From positions 2,208,040-2,272,039 of the forward strand of contig JABAKD010000001.1 of NCBI GenBank assembly GCA_012845835.1: 64,000 nucleotides of DNA, written 5' to 3'. Both the position numbers and the translations under genes were made by a program. This DNA comes from Undaria pinnatifida. Its lineage: Eukaryota; Sar; Phaeophyceae; Laminariales; Alariaceae. Below are positions 45,901 through 56,409 of the stretch, in pieces. The stretch's first letter is position 1. The number at the start of each line of letters is the position of its first letter. The notes under the pieces were generated by a model, which was not told the DNA's origin, did not search any database, and worked only from the letters and a program-made list of their open reading frames with translations.

Positions 45901-48900
45901 GATGCGGGCCCAGCATGGTACCCAGAGTCTACTTGTAATATTAAAAAAGATACACCCGCTTTCCGCGAACAGCTCTATATCTTGTGTAAGTTGTTGAGGG
46001 GACGACGTTGTTGCATATATATATACATATATAAACAGAACAAGGTGCGGTAGTGGGGCTACCCCCATATTCCGAGCATGTTTGAGTGACTCTGACTCTG
46101 TCCCTCACAGACTAAAATACTCAAGCACAAGAAAAGTGGGTCACTCGCGCGACTCTGCAACCTCCTCCCCTTCCCGCCAAGGTGAGTCCTGTACCGTGCC
46201 CTGGCTCAAGAATACTATTTAACAACGTTATGGTTCTCCCAAGGATTGCTGGTGCGCTGTACGAATACCCAAAGTATAATCTAGCAATATGGGGTAAACG
46301 TCCCGGATATCCTCACACGCGTACTGCAAGAGGTTTATATGCTAGGTTGCACCTAATTTTTGCTAAATCAGTTGCTGAATAACGGGGCTCCCTTCACCAA
46401 ACAAACGTCGTTGGGACACTCTTTCTTGTTTTTAACAGCCCGAATAATTTGTTGACCTAAGCTATGGATTCAGTCGTGTCCGGTGACGCTAACAACATGA
46501 TATTCATATCAACAGAGTAACTCTCTCACGATGTTGGGCAAAGGCACGCCGTCATTCCGGAAACTATTCTGCCAATCAATAAGTGATACCTCTCTTGTAG
46601 CACGAGTCGAGGTTTAGACCTCCACCGGTAAGGCGCCCAAGAAAAAACAATGTTGCACTTGTACTGCAGCTCGTGTCCTCTCAGAACTGTCCGTAGCCTT
46701 CCATATACATGTGCCTCTGCCTTTGATGTCTCGATGGATCAAGCAGAATTCGTGCGTTGTGGAGTGTTCTCCGCCTACCACCACCACCACCACCACCACC
46801 ACCACCAGAATCATGCGGCTCCACCCTTCATGCGACTTACCGAACACCTCGCGATGCTCGGACCTTGGTGAACGCCATGTCTGCCTGGTCTGTGAAAACC
46901 CGACCTGCTCCATCCCGGCACGGGTGCGATTGTCCATCGTCATACCACTACGATCATGCATTGGATTAATGAATACAACACCCCGCCCTCCCGCACCACG
47001 CCCACGCTCTTCTCGCACGCCCCATATTGCGCAGGAGGTAGTCCCTGACTTCTTTGGCGACGAGTACTACGAAAAGGTAAGCAACGCTCTCGAGCAGGTG
47101 GACGGAATGGCTCTGTCCGACCACCTTGCTGGCCGCGTTGTCAACGTGCTGTTCCGAAAGGTCTTCGCCGACGAACTAGAGCCTCGCTCTCACGACATGG
47201 TGGACGATGTACGCGCTTACATGCAGTCAATCCTGCAGAAGCTCTTCGAAAAGGCCTGCAAAACGTACCCCGTTCTGCTTGACGAGATCAAGACGAACCT
47301 TGTCGAAGAATTCATGGACAGCAAGCTAAAGGGAGCCGCCGAGGCGGTGTCCAACGTGACAAAGGCCGAGTTAGGCTGGGCGTTCACCCAGAACCGAGCC
47401 TACATGGCTACGATTTCGAACGTTCGCGACACGATAAGCAAAGCACGATCGGGCGAGCGTTTTTGTGAGGCAGATGCTGGCTACTCCCGGGAAAATGCAA
47501 TCGAAGCGGTTACTGCCGTGGGCGACGTGCCCAAAGAGTTCATCAAGAAAATGATAAACAACAAGGTGGCGAAGGACGAGGAAATCCGCAAGCTTCAGGT
47601 CGGTGGCGTAAAGTAGACGGAGTCCTACGGTAGAAGTGGCACATTTGGGCACAAAATGAATCACTCTCTCTAAATAGCGGGATTCCTAAACCCAATATCT
47701 TCACAACGTAAAGCATTATTTTGTTGGTGTAAAACCTGACGGTCTACAGTAGATACACGGAACTGTTGAGCTTATCGCGGTGCCTTTTTTTTTTTTTTTG
47801 CTAAATCAACAATTTTTTTTGTTTTTGCGTGAGGCATGGAGGTCAGTCAGCCATCCATGAGCTATGCAGAAAAAAAAGGGGGTAACCCTCCAAACGACGG
47901 ATACAGACAGGGTACTACCCTTGTAGCGCGTTTTGGTCAAGATATTTTATTGAGATGTTGGGGCTCCTTAACTAACATACCAATGCTCCTATATACGAAG
48001 TACTGTATGTACCCGACATCGTGTTGAAATACCGTCGTGTGTTGGCATGACTACGATATATATAGGGGTTAGCACGTTTTGGCTTTGGAACCAATTTTCT
48101 GAATAACGGACCCCCTTTTTTTACCTTGCCTTAGCCTAGAAAATCGTCCGAATTTTGTTTTCTTTGTCGTTTGTTGCCACATTGTTTTTTGCACACCTAG
48201 GCCGTAGTATTTGTTTGTTGCTCGATTTTCTCGTTCTTCTTATGCGTGTTTTACTCTTGATGTCGGGTCCGCCGGCTTATTTATTGGGGGAGGCGCTTCC
48301 AAATGTTTTGGGAGTCAGCGAATGGGCGGGGTGGCGATCTTCTTATAAGAACAGAAACAAAAATATATTGTGATATGTGATACACGCTGCCTCAGCCTGC
48401 GTCTGTGCGATGACACGTTGTAACCCGTAGCAACGTTGTCTTTGATCGATACCTTTGTAGTCCAGGGGTGTTCACGTTTGGAAACTACGTGCCGCAGTAA
48501 TCGGTGAAAACGATTTATTTCCGAGACTGCTCAAATCAGGGTCTCTTATCTATACCCCCACCCGCACGCTTTATTTCGTTAACACGAAACAGCAACACAA
48601 TACCATGCACGGTCCTATCGATTCCATTAAGTACAAAAACAACAATAAAAAACAGGCCCTTGTCCTCCGATTCTGGATACTTTCACGGCTTAGAAACCCA
48701 TGAAGATCCCGAACTAGGTGGAGCTTAACGTGCTACCCCAACCTCAGTACGCGTCCAGAGAACCAAAATGGGACCAAACGGGTGCTGCGGTGAATAAATT
48801 TACAGTGCCAAGATCTGTTCAACTGTCATTCTAAGGGGGCCAAACCGTGCTCTCTCAGGGACTGGAAGCTGTATCCCTGTCTTAAACGTTGTGCCCAAGC

Positions 48901-49395
48901 GCAAGCTGCAAGAAAAATCTCGCGATCAACCCCCCCTGGCCCCTCCGTTTTAACAGGTTTCCATTTCGACTTATTATTATGACGACGCGGTCCGTAGTGG
49001 AGCCGTGTCAGGACGCCGTTTTTAAGAAAGTGGTACCGTAAGCGCGCGTCGACCCGTGTCTGACGTTGTCGGAAGCATATTCTGACACACCAATCGTACC
49101 CCCTTGTCCACCCCGGCCCTCACCATTCCTTCCAAAGGTTTCTCTCTTCGCCTACACCGACGTAGTCTGTAGACGCGTGTCAGACGTTGTCCCCAAGCTG
49201 GTTCACCAGTCTCTCGTGGACGACATTTGCGACGGGTTTGTGCGTTGGATGCGGAACAAGGCCACTCCCAAAGACCTTGAGGTCTGGTTTGCCGAGGACT
49301 CCAAGCTCGTGCGGAAGCGCAAAGATGTCGCCCGCAAGCTGTCCCAGTTTCAACAGGGAGTCAAGATCCTCATAGTCGCGCGGAGCATGGAGTAG
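36033..49395 (+). CDS. Dynamin-superfamily GTPase (Mx/DRP-like), 4 exons
   Basis: The spliced product is 665 residues: exons 36033-36953, 41290-41544, 47035-47598 and 49138-49392, with stop TAG 49393-49395. All introns are phase 0, with donors GTGAGT, GTATGC and GTCGGT and AG acceptors. Domains: GTPase 1-300, stalk about 300-580, GTPase effector domain 581-665. There is no PH or proline-rich domain, and the length is typical of Mx and DRP proteins. Such proteins assemble on membranes and use GTP hydrolysis for fission, fusion or, in animal Mx proteins, virus restriction. The specific role here is unknown. The exon 1-2 junction aligns without a gap to the hinge between G domain and stalk (LVERIVGIQAERVRT|FIPDF). 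The introns (4336, 5490 and 1539 bp) are full of transposon remnants. Expression was not tested, but the frame is intact over all exons. Confidence 0.9.
36937..37400 (+). repeat. Tandem duplication covering the exon 1 donor region
   Basis: The unit GCGGAGCGGGTTC...GTGCGCGAGGCGGAGGCAGG at 36939 recurs at 37195 as GCGGAGAGGGTTC...GTGCGCGAGGCAGAGGCAGG. Both are followed by related text (GATATTATAGCT and GATATCATAGCT, then CTTGGCGGG). In the second copy the donor GTGAGT has become GAGAGT. The second unit is preceded by a perfect-looking acceptor made of the TTG/TCG trinucleotide array (37109-37194) plus CAG. Confidence 0.8.
38488..38769 (-). mobile_element. Family A TIR element, copy 4, in intron 1
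   Basis: The ends are ACCCAGGCCACGGTAGGGGG and CTACCGTAGCCTTGGT. Both internal palindromes are present (GGTCACTCGCGCGAGTAACC and GAGCCACTCGTGCGACTGGC). It lies antisense to the host gene. Confidence 0.85.
38770..41289 (+). other. Rest of intron 1
   Basis: No protein-coding segment is recognised. A tight cluster of four TAGACTA/TAGTCTA words lies at 40904-40929. A CAG5-type microsatellite is at 40392-40410. The acceptor is TTGTTGAAG at 41281-41289. Confidence 0.5.
41290..41544 (+). CDS. Dynamin-like gene, exon 2: stalk start
   Basis: 85 codons, FIPDFVRHAKKRIKELNDEL at the start and IYRKYADGIME at the end, phase 0 at both ends. This is the first long stalk helix plus the following segment. 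The middle is acidic (SVGNDGSVCGGEDLH). Donor GTATGC. Confidence 0.9.
42043..42716. mobile_element. Foldback element with about 150-bp inverted arms, in intron 2
   Basis: The left arm (about 42043-42190) and right arm (about 42560-42716) are inverted copies. They share CCCAGATACAGAC, CGGCTCTCGCCCGTGCTCA, CCCAAGCCACT, AAATTTA and GCAAAGCATG. Each tip carries its own small palindrome of GTGGGT...ACCCAC. The central 370 bp has no transposase ORF. It is a long-TIR MITE or foldback transposon. Confidence 0.8.
42720..42768. repeat. Tandem repeat, two 25-bp units
   Basis: TTAAATTAGTTGCGAATTAG followed by GGTGCC occurs twice, directly after the foldback element. Confidence 0.85.
42838..43145 (-). 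repeat. Family B, two tandem copies in intron 2
   Basis: A short start fragment (42838-42907) is followed by a longer copy (42908-43145), both in - orientation. Confidence 0.8.
43320..43465 (+). repeat. Family C fragment in intron 2
   Basis: CGTGCTACGATAGAGATACG, then a T-rich tract, AGAATGACTGGGCTC and AAAATTGTCGGAG follow the family order. Confidence 0.5.
43565..43806. repeat. 24-27-bp minisatellite, about 10 units, intron 2
   Basis: Units of CTCAAGTGGTTAGGAGCCTC plus 4-6 bases vary by point changes (TTGGGAACCTC in three units). It directly precedes a family D copy. Confidence 0.92.
43807..43960 (+). repeat. Family D copy in intron 2
   Basis: GAGCCATCCCACCATAGGGG, TGCAGCAACAGAAAG, CTCTCAACATGAGG and TCGAAGGCATTCGTTCGCAC. 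Another copy lies at 44995-45115. Confidence 0.65.
44995..45115 (+). repeat. Family D copy in intron 2
   Basis: GGGTGCAGCAGATTGTAACA, CTGACCTCCTATCAAAAGG, CCCGAAACATGACTTCGAAG. Confidence 0.6.
45697..45744. other. Strong hairpin in intron 2
   Basis: GGGGCAGATCGTAAATAGAC and GGGTCTATACGATCTGC plus GCCCC are inverted copies of about 20 bp separated by no more than two bases, with small bulges. An RNA or DNA hairpin would be very stable. Nothing indicates a function. Confidence 0.7.
46041..46206 (+). mobile_element. Family A element, copy 5, internally deleted, intron 2
   Basis: AAGGTGCGGTAGTGGGGCTA at the left, GTGGGTCACTCGCGCGACTC inside, GTACCGTGCCCTGGCTC at the right. About 100 bp shorter than copy 3. 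Confidence 0.55.
46779..46806. repeat. (CCA)n microsatellite in intron 2
   Basis: Nine or ten CCA/CAC units, 230 bp before the exon 3 acceptor. Confidence 0.95.
47035..47598 (+). CDS. Dynamin-like gene, exon 3: stalk
   Basis: 188 codons from EVVPDFFGDEYYEKV to DEEIRKLQ. It covers the middle stalk helices and the family-typical segment AFTQNRAYMATI. The acceptor is CAG/GAG/GTA, so splicing three bases later would drop one Glu without changing frame. Donor CAG/GTCGGT at 47599. If not spliced, the frame stops after VGGVK. Confidence 0.9.
47625..48240 (+). repeat. Family C copies in intron 3
   Basis: CCTACGGTAGAAGTGGCAC with ATAGCGGGATTCCTAAACCC (47627-47700) is one fragment. TTTTCTGAATAACGGACCCC, AAAATCGTCCGAATTTTG and CACACCTAGGCCGTAG (48095-48210) form a longer copy. 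Between them is a T-run fragment. Confidence 0.6.
49138..49395 (+). CDS. Dynamin-like gene, exon 4: GTPase effector domain
   Basis: 85 codons plus TAG. It begins VSLFAYTDVVCRRVSDVVPK and ends KLSQFQQGVKILIVARSME. The AYxxxVxxRxxDxVPK pattern and the RKRKDVARKLSQF end are typical of the effector domain, which packs against the G domain and stalk. Acceptor AAAG at 49134-49137. Confidence 0.92.
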   Translation, partial: VSLFAYTDVVCRRVSDVVPKLVHQSLVDDICDGFVRWMRNKATPKDLEVWFAEDSKLVRKRKDVARKLSQFQQGVKILIVARSME

Positions 49396-50840
49396 GACGC
49401 ATTCCCAGGATGGAGTGGAGATCTTCAAGGTTGAGCACTTATCGCATACAATAGTTTGGCGACCGGTTGCTTCTCTCTTCTTGGGGTGAATATCCTTGCA
49501 TTCGCGCGTAGCTTGGTGCAGTAGCCTGGTGACTGCTCGGCTTGCTCTCCGAGGATCATTGCGCCTGACGTCGTGCGGTAGCATGAATGGAGGAGAACGT
49601 TTTGGCCGGGAAATGCCACTACCAAGTGTTGAGCTCGTAGCATGGCGTAGTTAGTAACCAAGAGAACGTCTTGACTTTTCCCAAGGGGCCTGAAATTTCT
49701 CCAACTCATTCGTAGCGTGAAGACAGTGCGGTTTGAGTCCGGGAACTCCTCTACGAAGTCGCGTGTAGCGCGGAGTGCCTCGTAGCGAGGTGAACTATTG
49801 ATAATCGGTGAGCAAAAGGGAAAGAAAGGGGGAAAGTAGCACGGTGCGGGTTGTATAATTCGTCCTTAAATTGGTCTTGGGAGCGGTGTTCGGTGTATGG
49901 AAGTCGAACCTCTTATCGCCCGGACGGCAAAACTTATTAGATTGAGTTTTTCATGGGCACAGGAAGCGCCTCCTGAGTGCGCGCTCTCTTCCCCGTGTCT
50001 TCCAGTCAGAGGCTATTTCGACTTCTATCGAGAAACAGCAGTATGATAGTTGACCGCGTCCAAGGCATTCTAATGTTAAATTGTACTAACGCGCACATCA
50101 GTAGTAGCAGCAGTAGCTATCAGGTGCCGAGGAGACTAACAAAAGACTGCTCCAAATAAATGGGGGTAAACTATAGCTCGGTAGGATGGGTATAGCTGTG
50201 ATATCGCGGGAAAAACTGTGTTCGGGAAGAAGACCGGCCGGCCATCCATGAAGCTAGCCAAGGTGGACGGGCTTTACGTAGCACGGGCATCCATTTTATG
50301 ACCCTCGATTCAAAACTGCGGCTCTCTGGATTTGCAGGCGGATGGGCTTTCATTCCGTGGGCAAGAAACAAGCTTATTTGCTTGTGATATGTTTGGGGTT
50401 TCGACTCGAAAGAGAAGAGAGAGGAATGAGTACGTGTCGTAGGGATTCTGCTTGTGTTTTATCATGCATCGTACTCTATAGCTCGCGACTTTGGTGGTGG
50501 TTTAGACTCTGATTCAGTCGGGGGAAGAGGGCAGGTTGGAGAGTCCTTAAAGTGTAGCATAGCTACTTTGACGACGCTGGTGTCTCAAATGGATGGGAAT
50601 ACGGACTGAACGCTTTCGTCAAAAATGGGCCCGATGGCCGACCGTATTACCAGTTACTGCTGCGGTTGACAGGCGTCCCTCACTTGTAGTCTCGAGCCAC
50701 AGCACGGAATGCGGGGCATGAAACGAAATCAGCATTCCACTTGCCTATTTTCCATGCAAGAGCAGGCTTGCGTTCAGTACCATAGTCTAGTGTGTTCCGC
50801 GTATGTATTCGGGATCACAGAGCGGTAAAATAAGAGGTAG
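49396..50840 (+). other. 3' flank of the dynamin-like gene
   Basis: No ORF with a recognisable domain. Short repeats of CGTAGC/GTAGCG words occur at about 49690-49790. I could not place the polyadenylation site. Confidence 0.4.
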
Positions 50841-50845
50841 CACGT

Positions 50846-50935
50846 GCGATCGGAGTATCACGGAGCGACTGCAATGATGCTTTTCAATAAAAATGTCGAC
50901 CTCACAGCGGCAGGATATCATTTTCATTGGTCGAC
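50846..50935 (-). repeat. Family B fragment
   Basis: CGATCGGAGTATCAC, then diverged GACCTCACAGCGG. Start part only. Confidence 0.55.
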
Positions 50936-51199
50936 AAATACAATGCGAAGTGACCAATTGCATCTGAGAATATGGAGTGGTCAAGAGCCAGAGGTTAGAT
51001 CAAGGGCGTATGTATTGAATCCGTTTTGAGGTGAGGTGGTGCACTAGAGGACCTCTGGCAAGGTGGTGAAAAAGGGAGGATGAGCATATCTTCTGATACG
51101 ATGATATACAAGTAGCATCTCAGCCTTGGTCAGTAAAGACATTGAAAAATAATAAGTGCGTTTTCCGATATTTGTTGAGTATGACTGACGTCTACTGGA

Positions 51200-51715
51200 C
51201 AGGCAAGTTAACTGGAGTATGTACCTTGCATGCACGCTGATTTGTTAGAATATCGTCTTCGCCAGCATAGGCAGGGGACAGCTGCCGAAGTGATACACGT
51301 ACAGAATTTCCTACGCTGCGAGACCACGGAAGAAGAAAACGCGTTAGCGCCGGACGTAATCATGCATGCCCTTGACTATGTATGTGATGTTAATGTGTTG
51401 AGTTTGTTAGAACAGCGGTGATATCGAGCGTTGGTCCCGAGCTTAAAAGGGCAGGGTCGTTGCAGGATGTGTGCTGCGACCGGGTGACATTCGGAAAAAA
51501 AAATGTGCTAATGTTCGTTACGCCAGGACGCGTGCTATATACGGCGGTAGGGGAGCACCTACCGGTTCCAAGCCATGTCACCTTGAGAATCTCTCATCTC
51601 ACGCAAAAACATTTATGCAATGAAAGTGCAACACGATTAACGTGGTCATTGCCATTGCCTGTCTTAACATCGCAAAGAATAAACAACTACCCGACTGTGA
51701 CGGTAAGTTTTTGAG
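51200..51715 (+). other. Weakly coding-like ORFs, unidentified
   Basis: The ORF 51230-51421 (EENALAPDVIMHALDYVCDV) and the one from 51418 to 51714 overlap by a few bases. Composition is protein-like, but I see no motif and no clear splice sites. Confidence 0.25.
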
Positions 51716-51717
51716 AC

Positions 51718-51805
51718 GCGTGCTACGGTAGAAGTAGCACATGCTTGGCTGAGGCGTGTTCGAAATGAAAAGGCTCTTTTTAAACCCAGAATCCTCGGAA
51801 TTTCA
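51718..51805 (+). repeat. Family C fragment
   Basis: GTGCTACGGTAGAAGTAGCA, GAAATGAAAAGGCTC and AACCCAGAATCCTCGGAA. Confidence 0.6.
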
Positions 51806-51869
51806 ACGGCATCGGAAAACTTTACTGTTGAAAGACGAGTCCGCACTCGCACACAAAACTCCAAGGTTG

Positions 51870-52320
51870 TGTTCTGTAGGGTTTGTGGATTCCGGGTAAG
51901 GGTATGGGAGTCTTACAGAACTTCCAGAAGTTTCGGGTATGGGTATGAAAGTGTCACAGAACTTACAGAAGTTCCGGGTATTGTGGAACGGGCGTACAGG
52001 AACTCACATAAATTGTAAAATACACATATACCCTTGCCGACCTATATCCTTAATGAGGACACACAACCCGTAATACGCGCGATCGGAGTATCACACACAG
52101 CTTGCAAAGATGAGTTTCGACAAAAGATTCGATCTCACAGCTCGAGGAGTGTACTTTAATTTTTTATAATATATACCCGTACCCCGGGTATTTGTGGCAC
52201 TATCGTACAGAAGTTCCGGGTACGGGTATGACTGTCCTACAGAACTTCCAGATGTTTTTTGCAGGGTATTACCCGGGGTAAATACCCCGGGGTATGGTTT
52301 GTGTGTACTCTACAGAACAC
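51870..52320. repeat. Tandem repeat of about 40 bp split by a family B copy
   Basis: Units of TACAGAACTTCCAGAAGTTTC plus GGGTATGGGTATG occur at 51885-52000 and again at 52200-52320. Between them (52035-52170) is a family B fragment in - orientation. ATATACCC stands on both sides of it (about 52025-52032 and 52174-52181), a possible 8-bp target duplication. Confidence 0.65.
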
Positions 52321-52911
52321 GACCTTGAAACTGGTTCCGTCATTATGTCGATGCAGTCGGTCGTTGAAAGGAGTCACACCTGGTGCGCATTGCCCGACGT
52401 TCTTCTTTTTTCTCACTGGCTTGTTCATATTATATGTAGCGTCAAACTTTCATTCGTGCATACCGATAAGAACGACGTGAGACTTTACAAAGGTGCAGAC
52501 GCTGCGAACTGAAACCAGTGGAAATCGACGCGGAACCACCCAGGAAGGTCTGCGAGAGGTAGATAGAAAGCCTGTCGCGCGAGCAGTTACAAGATGAAAT
52601 GTATGCTTCGGCATAGCTATGTATGGCAGGGCTTTCACGAGTACACATCTTGACCCGTTGCAAGTTTGCGAAATACATGTTACGGTGTAGAGAAGCCATG
52701 CCACCGCAGGAGTTGCCACCTTTTCCGTCAAACGATTGTGGCCGGTTGGGCTCCTGCAACGAGAAACTGCTGGTTAGTCTGATGCTTTACGCGCATAGTT
52801 GTTTAGTAGCGGCACAATATTTAGTCTAGTCCAGACCTTTTAGGAGCCACGAGCCACTCTCTCGCGCCAGTGGCTACCCTTTGTCTTCGCGCGGTCGTCA
52901 GCGTCTCCGCT

Positions 52912-53040
52912 TGACACATGCTACGATAGAGGCGGACCAAAATATGTTTTTGACGATTCTCGCTTGAAATTGAGGAGCTATCAACCTCACTGAGTCACCG
53001 AAAACCAGATTTGCAATCAAGCGAAAAACGCAACCCGACG
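52912..53040 (+). repeat. Family C fragment
   Basis: ACACATGCTACGATAGAGGC, then GAGGAGCTATCAACCTCACT. Diverged. Confidence 0.4.
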
Positions 53041-53291
53041 AAAAACCCATGGGGCCTACGCATATCGCACGAAGAACATCGCCAAATATAAACGATATCG
53101 TTTCGACAGTTTTGGGCTTAAGAGCGCCCCCTCGTTCAAAAAACAACAAAAAAAATCGCCAAATAAATGCGCTACGTACCTCTATCGTCATCATAGCAGG
53201 CGTCGCTTCCGGGTTTTGAGATATGTTCCGCCTGCATGGAAATTGTTTGTCATGCTGCGACAACAAAGCAGTTTTCACGCCCGGCATAGCG

Positions 53292-53377
53292 GGTCACAGA
53301 GCCGCCACTCACTGTGCGAGTGATTTAAATTTGGTAGCGTGACCATAGGAGTGTCCCCGCCCCCCGTAGCCTTGGTT
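53292..53377 (-). mobile_element. Family A fragment, copy 6
   Basis: CAGAGCCGCCACTCACTGTG and GCCCCCCGTAGCCTTGGT are the distal part of the element. The other half is missing. Confidence 0.55.
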
Positions 53378-53379
53378 GC

Positions 53380-56135
53380 CCCCTTGCTAACATGAAGCTG
53401 GAGGATGTTTTCGTGAGCTCGAGCGGTGGCAACAAGGTGCACGGTAGACAGAACCGTGGAGCATTTCGGGTCTAACCTACAGCGGTGTGTGTTGCGGATT
53501 TTGCAACGTTGCCTTTGTGTGGGAGAATACGCGAGAAAAAATGAGGTTTCAGTCTCTCGGCTAATTGCCCGTATCACTCATTCCATATCCTTTGGATAGG
53601 GATGCAACACAAGTGATACACGGTGGTGGCGGCCTACACAGTTGATCAAATCAAGCGCCGGCTCTCCTGTACGCCACCTTTTTGGTTTTTCACACTCTGC
53701 ATGACCCCCAACGTCGCGCTTTTGGTTAGCAACAATTCGGCTCTTTAATAGGTTTGACTCCACCAACGAGAAAGGAGCGACGATGTTGTGCCACGGAAGA
53801 TCGCCATCGTTACGCTTTCGACACGCGCCGGGGAGGACAACGTCGTTTCATATTTAGGAAACGTCCCGTTTGTCGTTGTTGCCCTCGCCACCAGCACGGC
53901 GCGGGCAACCCCCTTCCTTAGGCACACTAAGGATTCCTTGTCGTTGGATGCGAACGTTTTGGCGGCCTCTTCCCCCTCACGACGATGACGCCTTTCTCGC
54001 ACAATCCGCGGCTTGTTCGCAAAGCGTGGTGTGTATGATAAGGGTGACAGCGTCGTGACGGCAGCGGCCGGCGAGAGGTCCCCATCCAGCAAGAAGGAGA
54101 TCCAAATTGTTGCCTATGGTAGGACTCGAACCGCTGATATTGAGGGCAACATGTCGATTCCTAGGTACATACTCTTGGTATGGCGGCGGTTGACATCCAC
54201 CAGCAGCACACGTTAACAATCCGAAGAAAAGAGCGATCTCACTGAACCTGTGCTTACCTGCCCGTCGCTTGGTCTGGATCGACCCCTTCTGCACAATTGC
54301 CGGTGGGATTCGAGCGAGGGCTCTTCCTGTAGAACGGGCTCTACACCACCGGACACTGACCGTGTTCTATGATAGAGGATTTCACCGAACTGTTATGTTA
54401 CTCCTCGATTGTTTGCCCAAGGGGTACTTTATTCTCGACCACGCCCAAGCGCTGGCTATAAGAAAATACAAGAAGGCAAACCCGAAGAACAATCCCAAGG
54501 CTTAGGTATCGTCTCTCTTTCGAACATACAAAAAAATAATGCATTGTGAATCGGTGTGGGTTAAATACGATTCACCACCCCTCCACACACATATAGTCTG
54601 TATATACATATATATGTATCGAAGTGGTGAGCGGCTATGGTATTTTCTGGATCATGCCTAACTTCATTTACGATAAAATTCGAACCGTTTAGCATTGCAG
54701 TATAGCTCCATGCACCACCGTAAGAGGTTGCGGACGAACGCACAATAACACCAAACACTTTGGATATATATATATATATATATATCCTACTCATCATGGT
54801 ATTGAGTAGTTCCTCGGCTTACGAGCCCAGTATTTCTGTCAAAAGGTGACGCACCTCTCGTTGCGTCCCTCACCGCAAACCTGAAGCATGGACTAGCCAT
54901 GCAGGTACGCGCTGGTCCTTTGCGCTAAACTTCGCGGGTGTAGGATACTTTTTCTGAGGGTGGTCCTGTATCTCCGGAGTTGTTCATCTTCGGGACTATG
55001 CTTGGTGAACAGCGGATGCTCCCGACAACCTAGCATTAATCACGAAACGTGTAGTCTACACAATTAATACTGTCGGCGCAACTGCGTCGGTGAGCATCGC
55101 CCGATTACGTCTTTCACGTGGTGTGGTAGTGGCGCCGCCTGCATGAAGTGTTGGCGACGACCAGTAACCTTTCGTACCCTTTCGCGTGCGTCTCAGGGCG
55201 CGGGTATGAGACGTTGTCGAACTTCCTCTCGACATCTCGAGCGCGCACAGCTTGCGCTCGGGATTCGGCAACCGCGTCACGCGATTGCTGTCCCGGACCG
55301 TACGACTGAAGTTGTGACTGGCGCGGTTCTTATACGGGATGGGAGATAATTCAGTTCCTGTAAGAATATATAGCACAGTTAAACATCATGTGTTCGATTG
55401 AACTATAGCGACCAACGTCGGTGTGCAACTGTAAGAGAGCTTTAGGCAACGGTCAGGCGATGTTCATGATTTATTTTGATGAAATAATATGGTGAGAACG
55501 TGTGGATCAAATACTGAGCTACAGGCAGCATTGTCATGTTGTAGGCAGGGCGGGATAGCTCGATCAACCATTCACCATCCGACGTGCAGATTATGCTGTG
55601 AAACCAGTGTCAAGACATATTGCAATGAACGTCGTTGCTGTATACAAAAAGGTATAGTACCTCCGTAGTATCGACGTCTGTGACTCCCAACGAATACGGC
55701 CTGCTGCCAGCATGAGTCACGCTTTTTCCCATTTACCGCCCCACAGGGTATATGAGTAAGCGTCCCTCCTGTGCTTCCGCGTACGCTCATCCATCTCAAC
55801 GATCACCTCCTGGTCTTCGGTTTCTGCTAGCGATGAGGTCTAAATTTGTTCAGCAACTCCCGAGCCGTCCTGGCTTTGTCACTACGGTTACCAGTATAAC
55901 ACATAACGTTCCCTGACGTCTAGTCGGTGTCTGGGAAGGAGGGTGGCGTCGGAGCTGGGGATACGCCCATCTCCTGCCACGCCAACAATCGGCTGTAGGT
56001 GCGGGGAGCCGGGACGAGAGCGATCACCACGATCGTATCTATCCGCTTGCATGCCTGCTCGAACGAGGGGAAAGAGGGTTCCTTAGAGGCAAGGGAAAGG
56101 CGAACGGTTTACAGGACATGCTTCGTTTACGGATG
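53380..56135. other. No gene recognised
   Basis: Candidate frames (53745-54092 on -, 53788-53988 and 54269-54505 on +) have no known domain. The segment from 54351 to 54505 (YDRGFHRTVMLLLDCLPKGY) is the most protein-like, but it follows a B-box-like GATTCGAGC word and has no splice support. An (AT)n run is at 54764-54785. Confidence 0.35.
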
Positions 56136-56137
56136 AT

Positions 56138-56409
56138 GAAGGCTCCGGTAGGGGGCGGCAACCTGTTTTCATTCCTGGATTTCAGGCACTCCCCCGAGTG
56201 ACGCTGTGCCTCACTTGCAAAAATATTTGGTGCAATGTTCTTGGCGCAGCGTAGCTAACCATTCCATTGCTGGGTCGTATTTCACTGTTAAAACAGCACG
56301 AAAGCTCAAGATCGCAAAATAACGGGCGGGTCACTCGCGCAAGTGATCCATGGAACACTGCAAAAAACAGCATAAAAAAGTAAACCCCTTACCTACCGTA
56401 GCTTTGGTC
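56138..56409 (+). mobile_element. Family A TIR element, copy 7
   Basis: AAGGCTCCGGTAGGGGG at the left, ACCTACCGTAGCTTTGGT at the right, GGGTCACTCGCGCAAGTGAT inside. Full length, moderately diverged. Confidence 0.8.

Noticed and set aside
54105-54200. tRNA-like segment (perfect GGTTCGAGTCC B box on the - strand)
   Set aside because: No A box at the right distance, and no acceptor stem can be paired.
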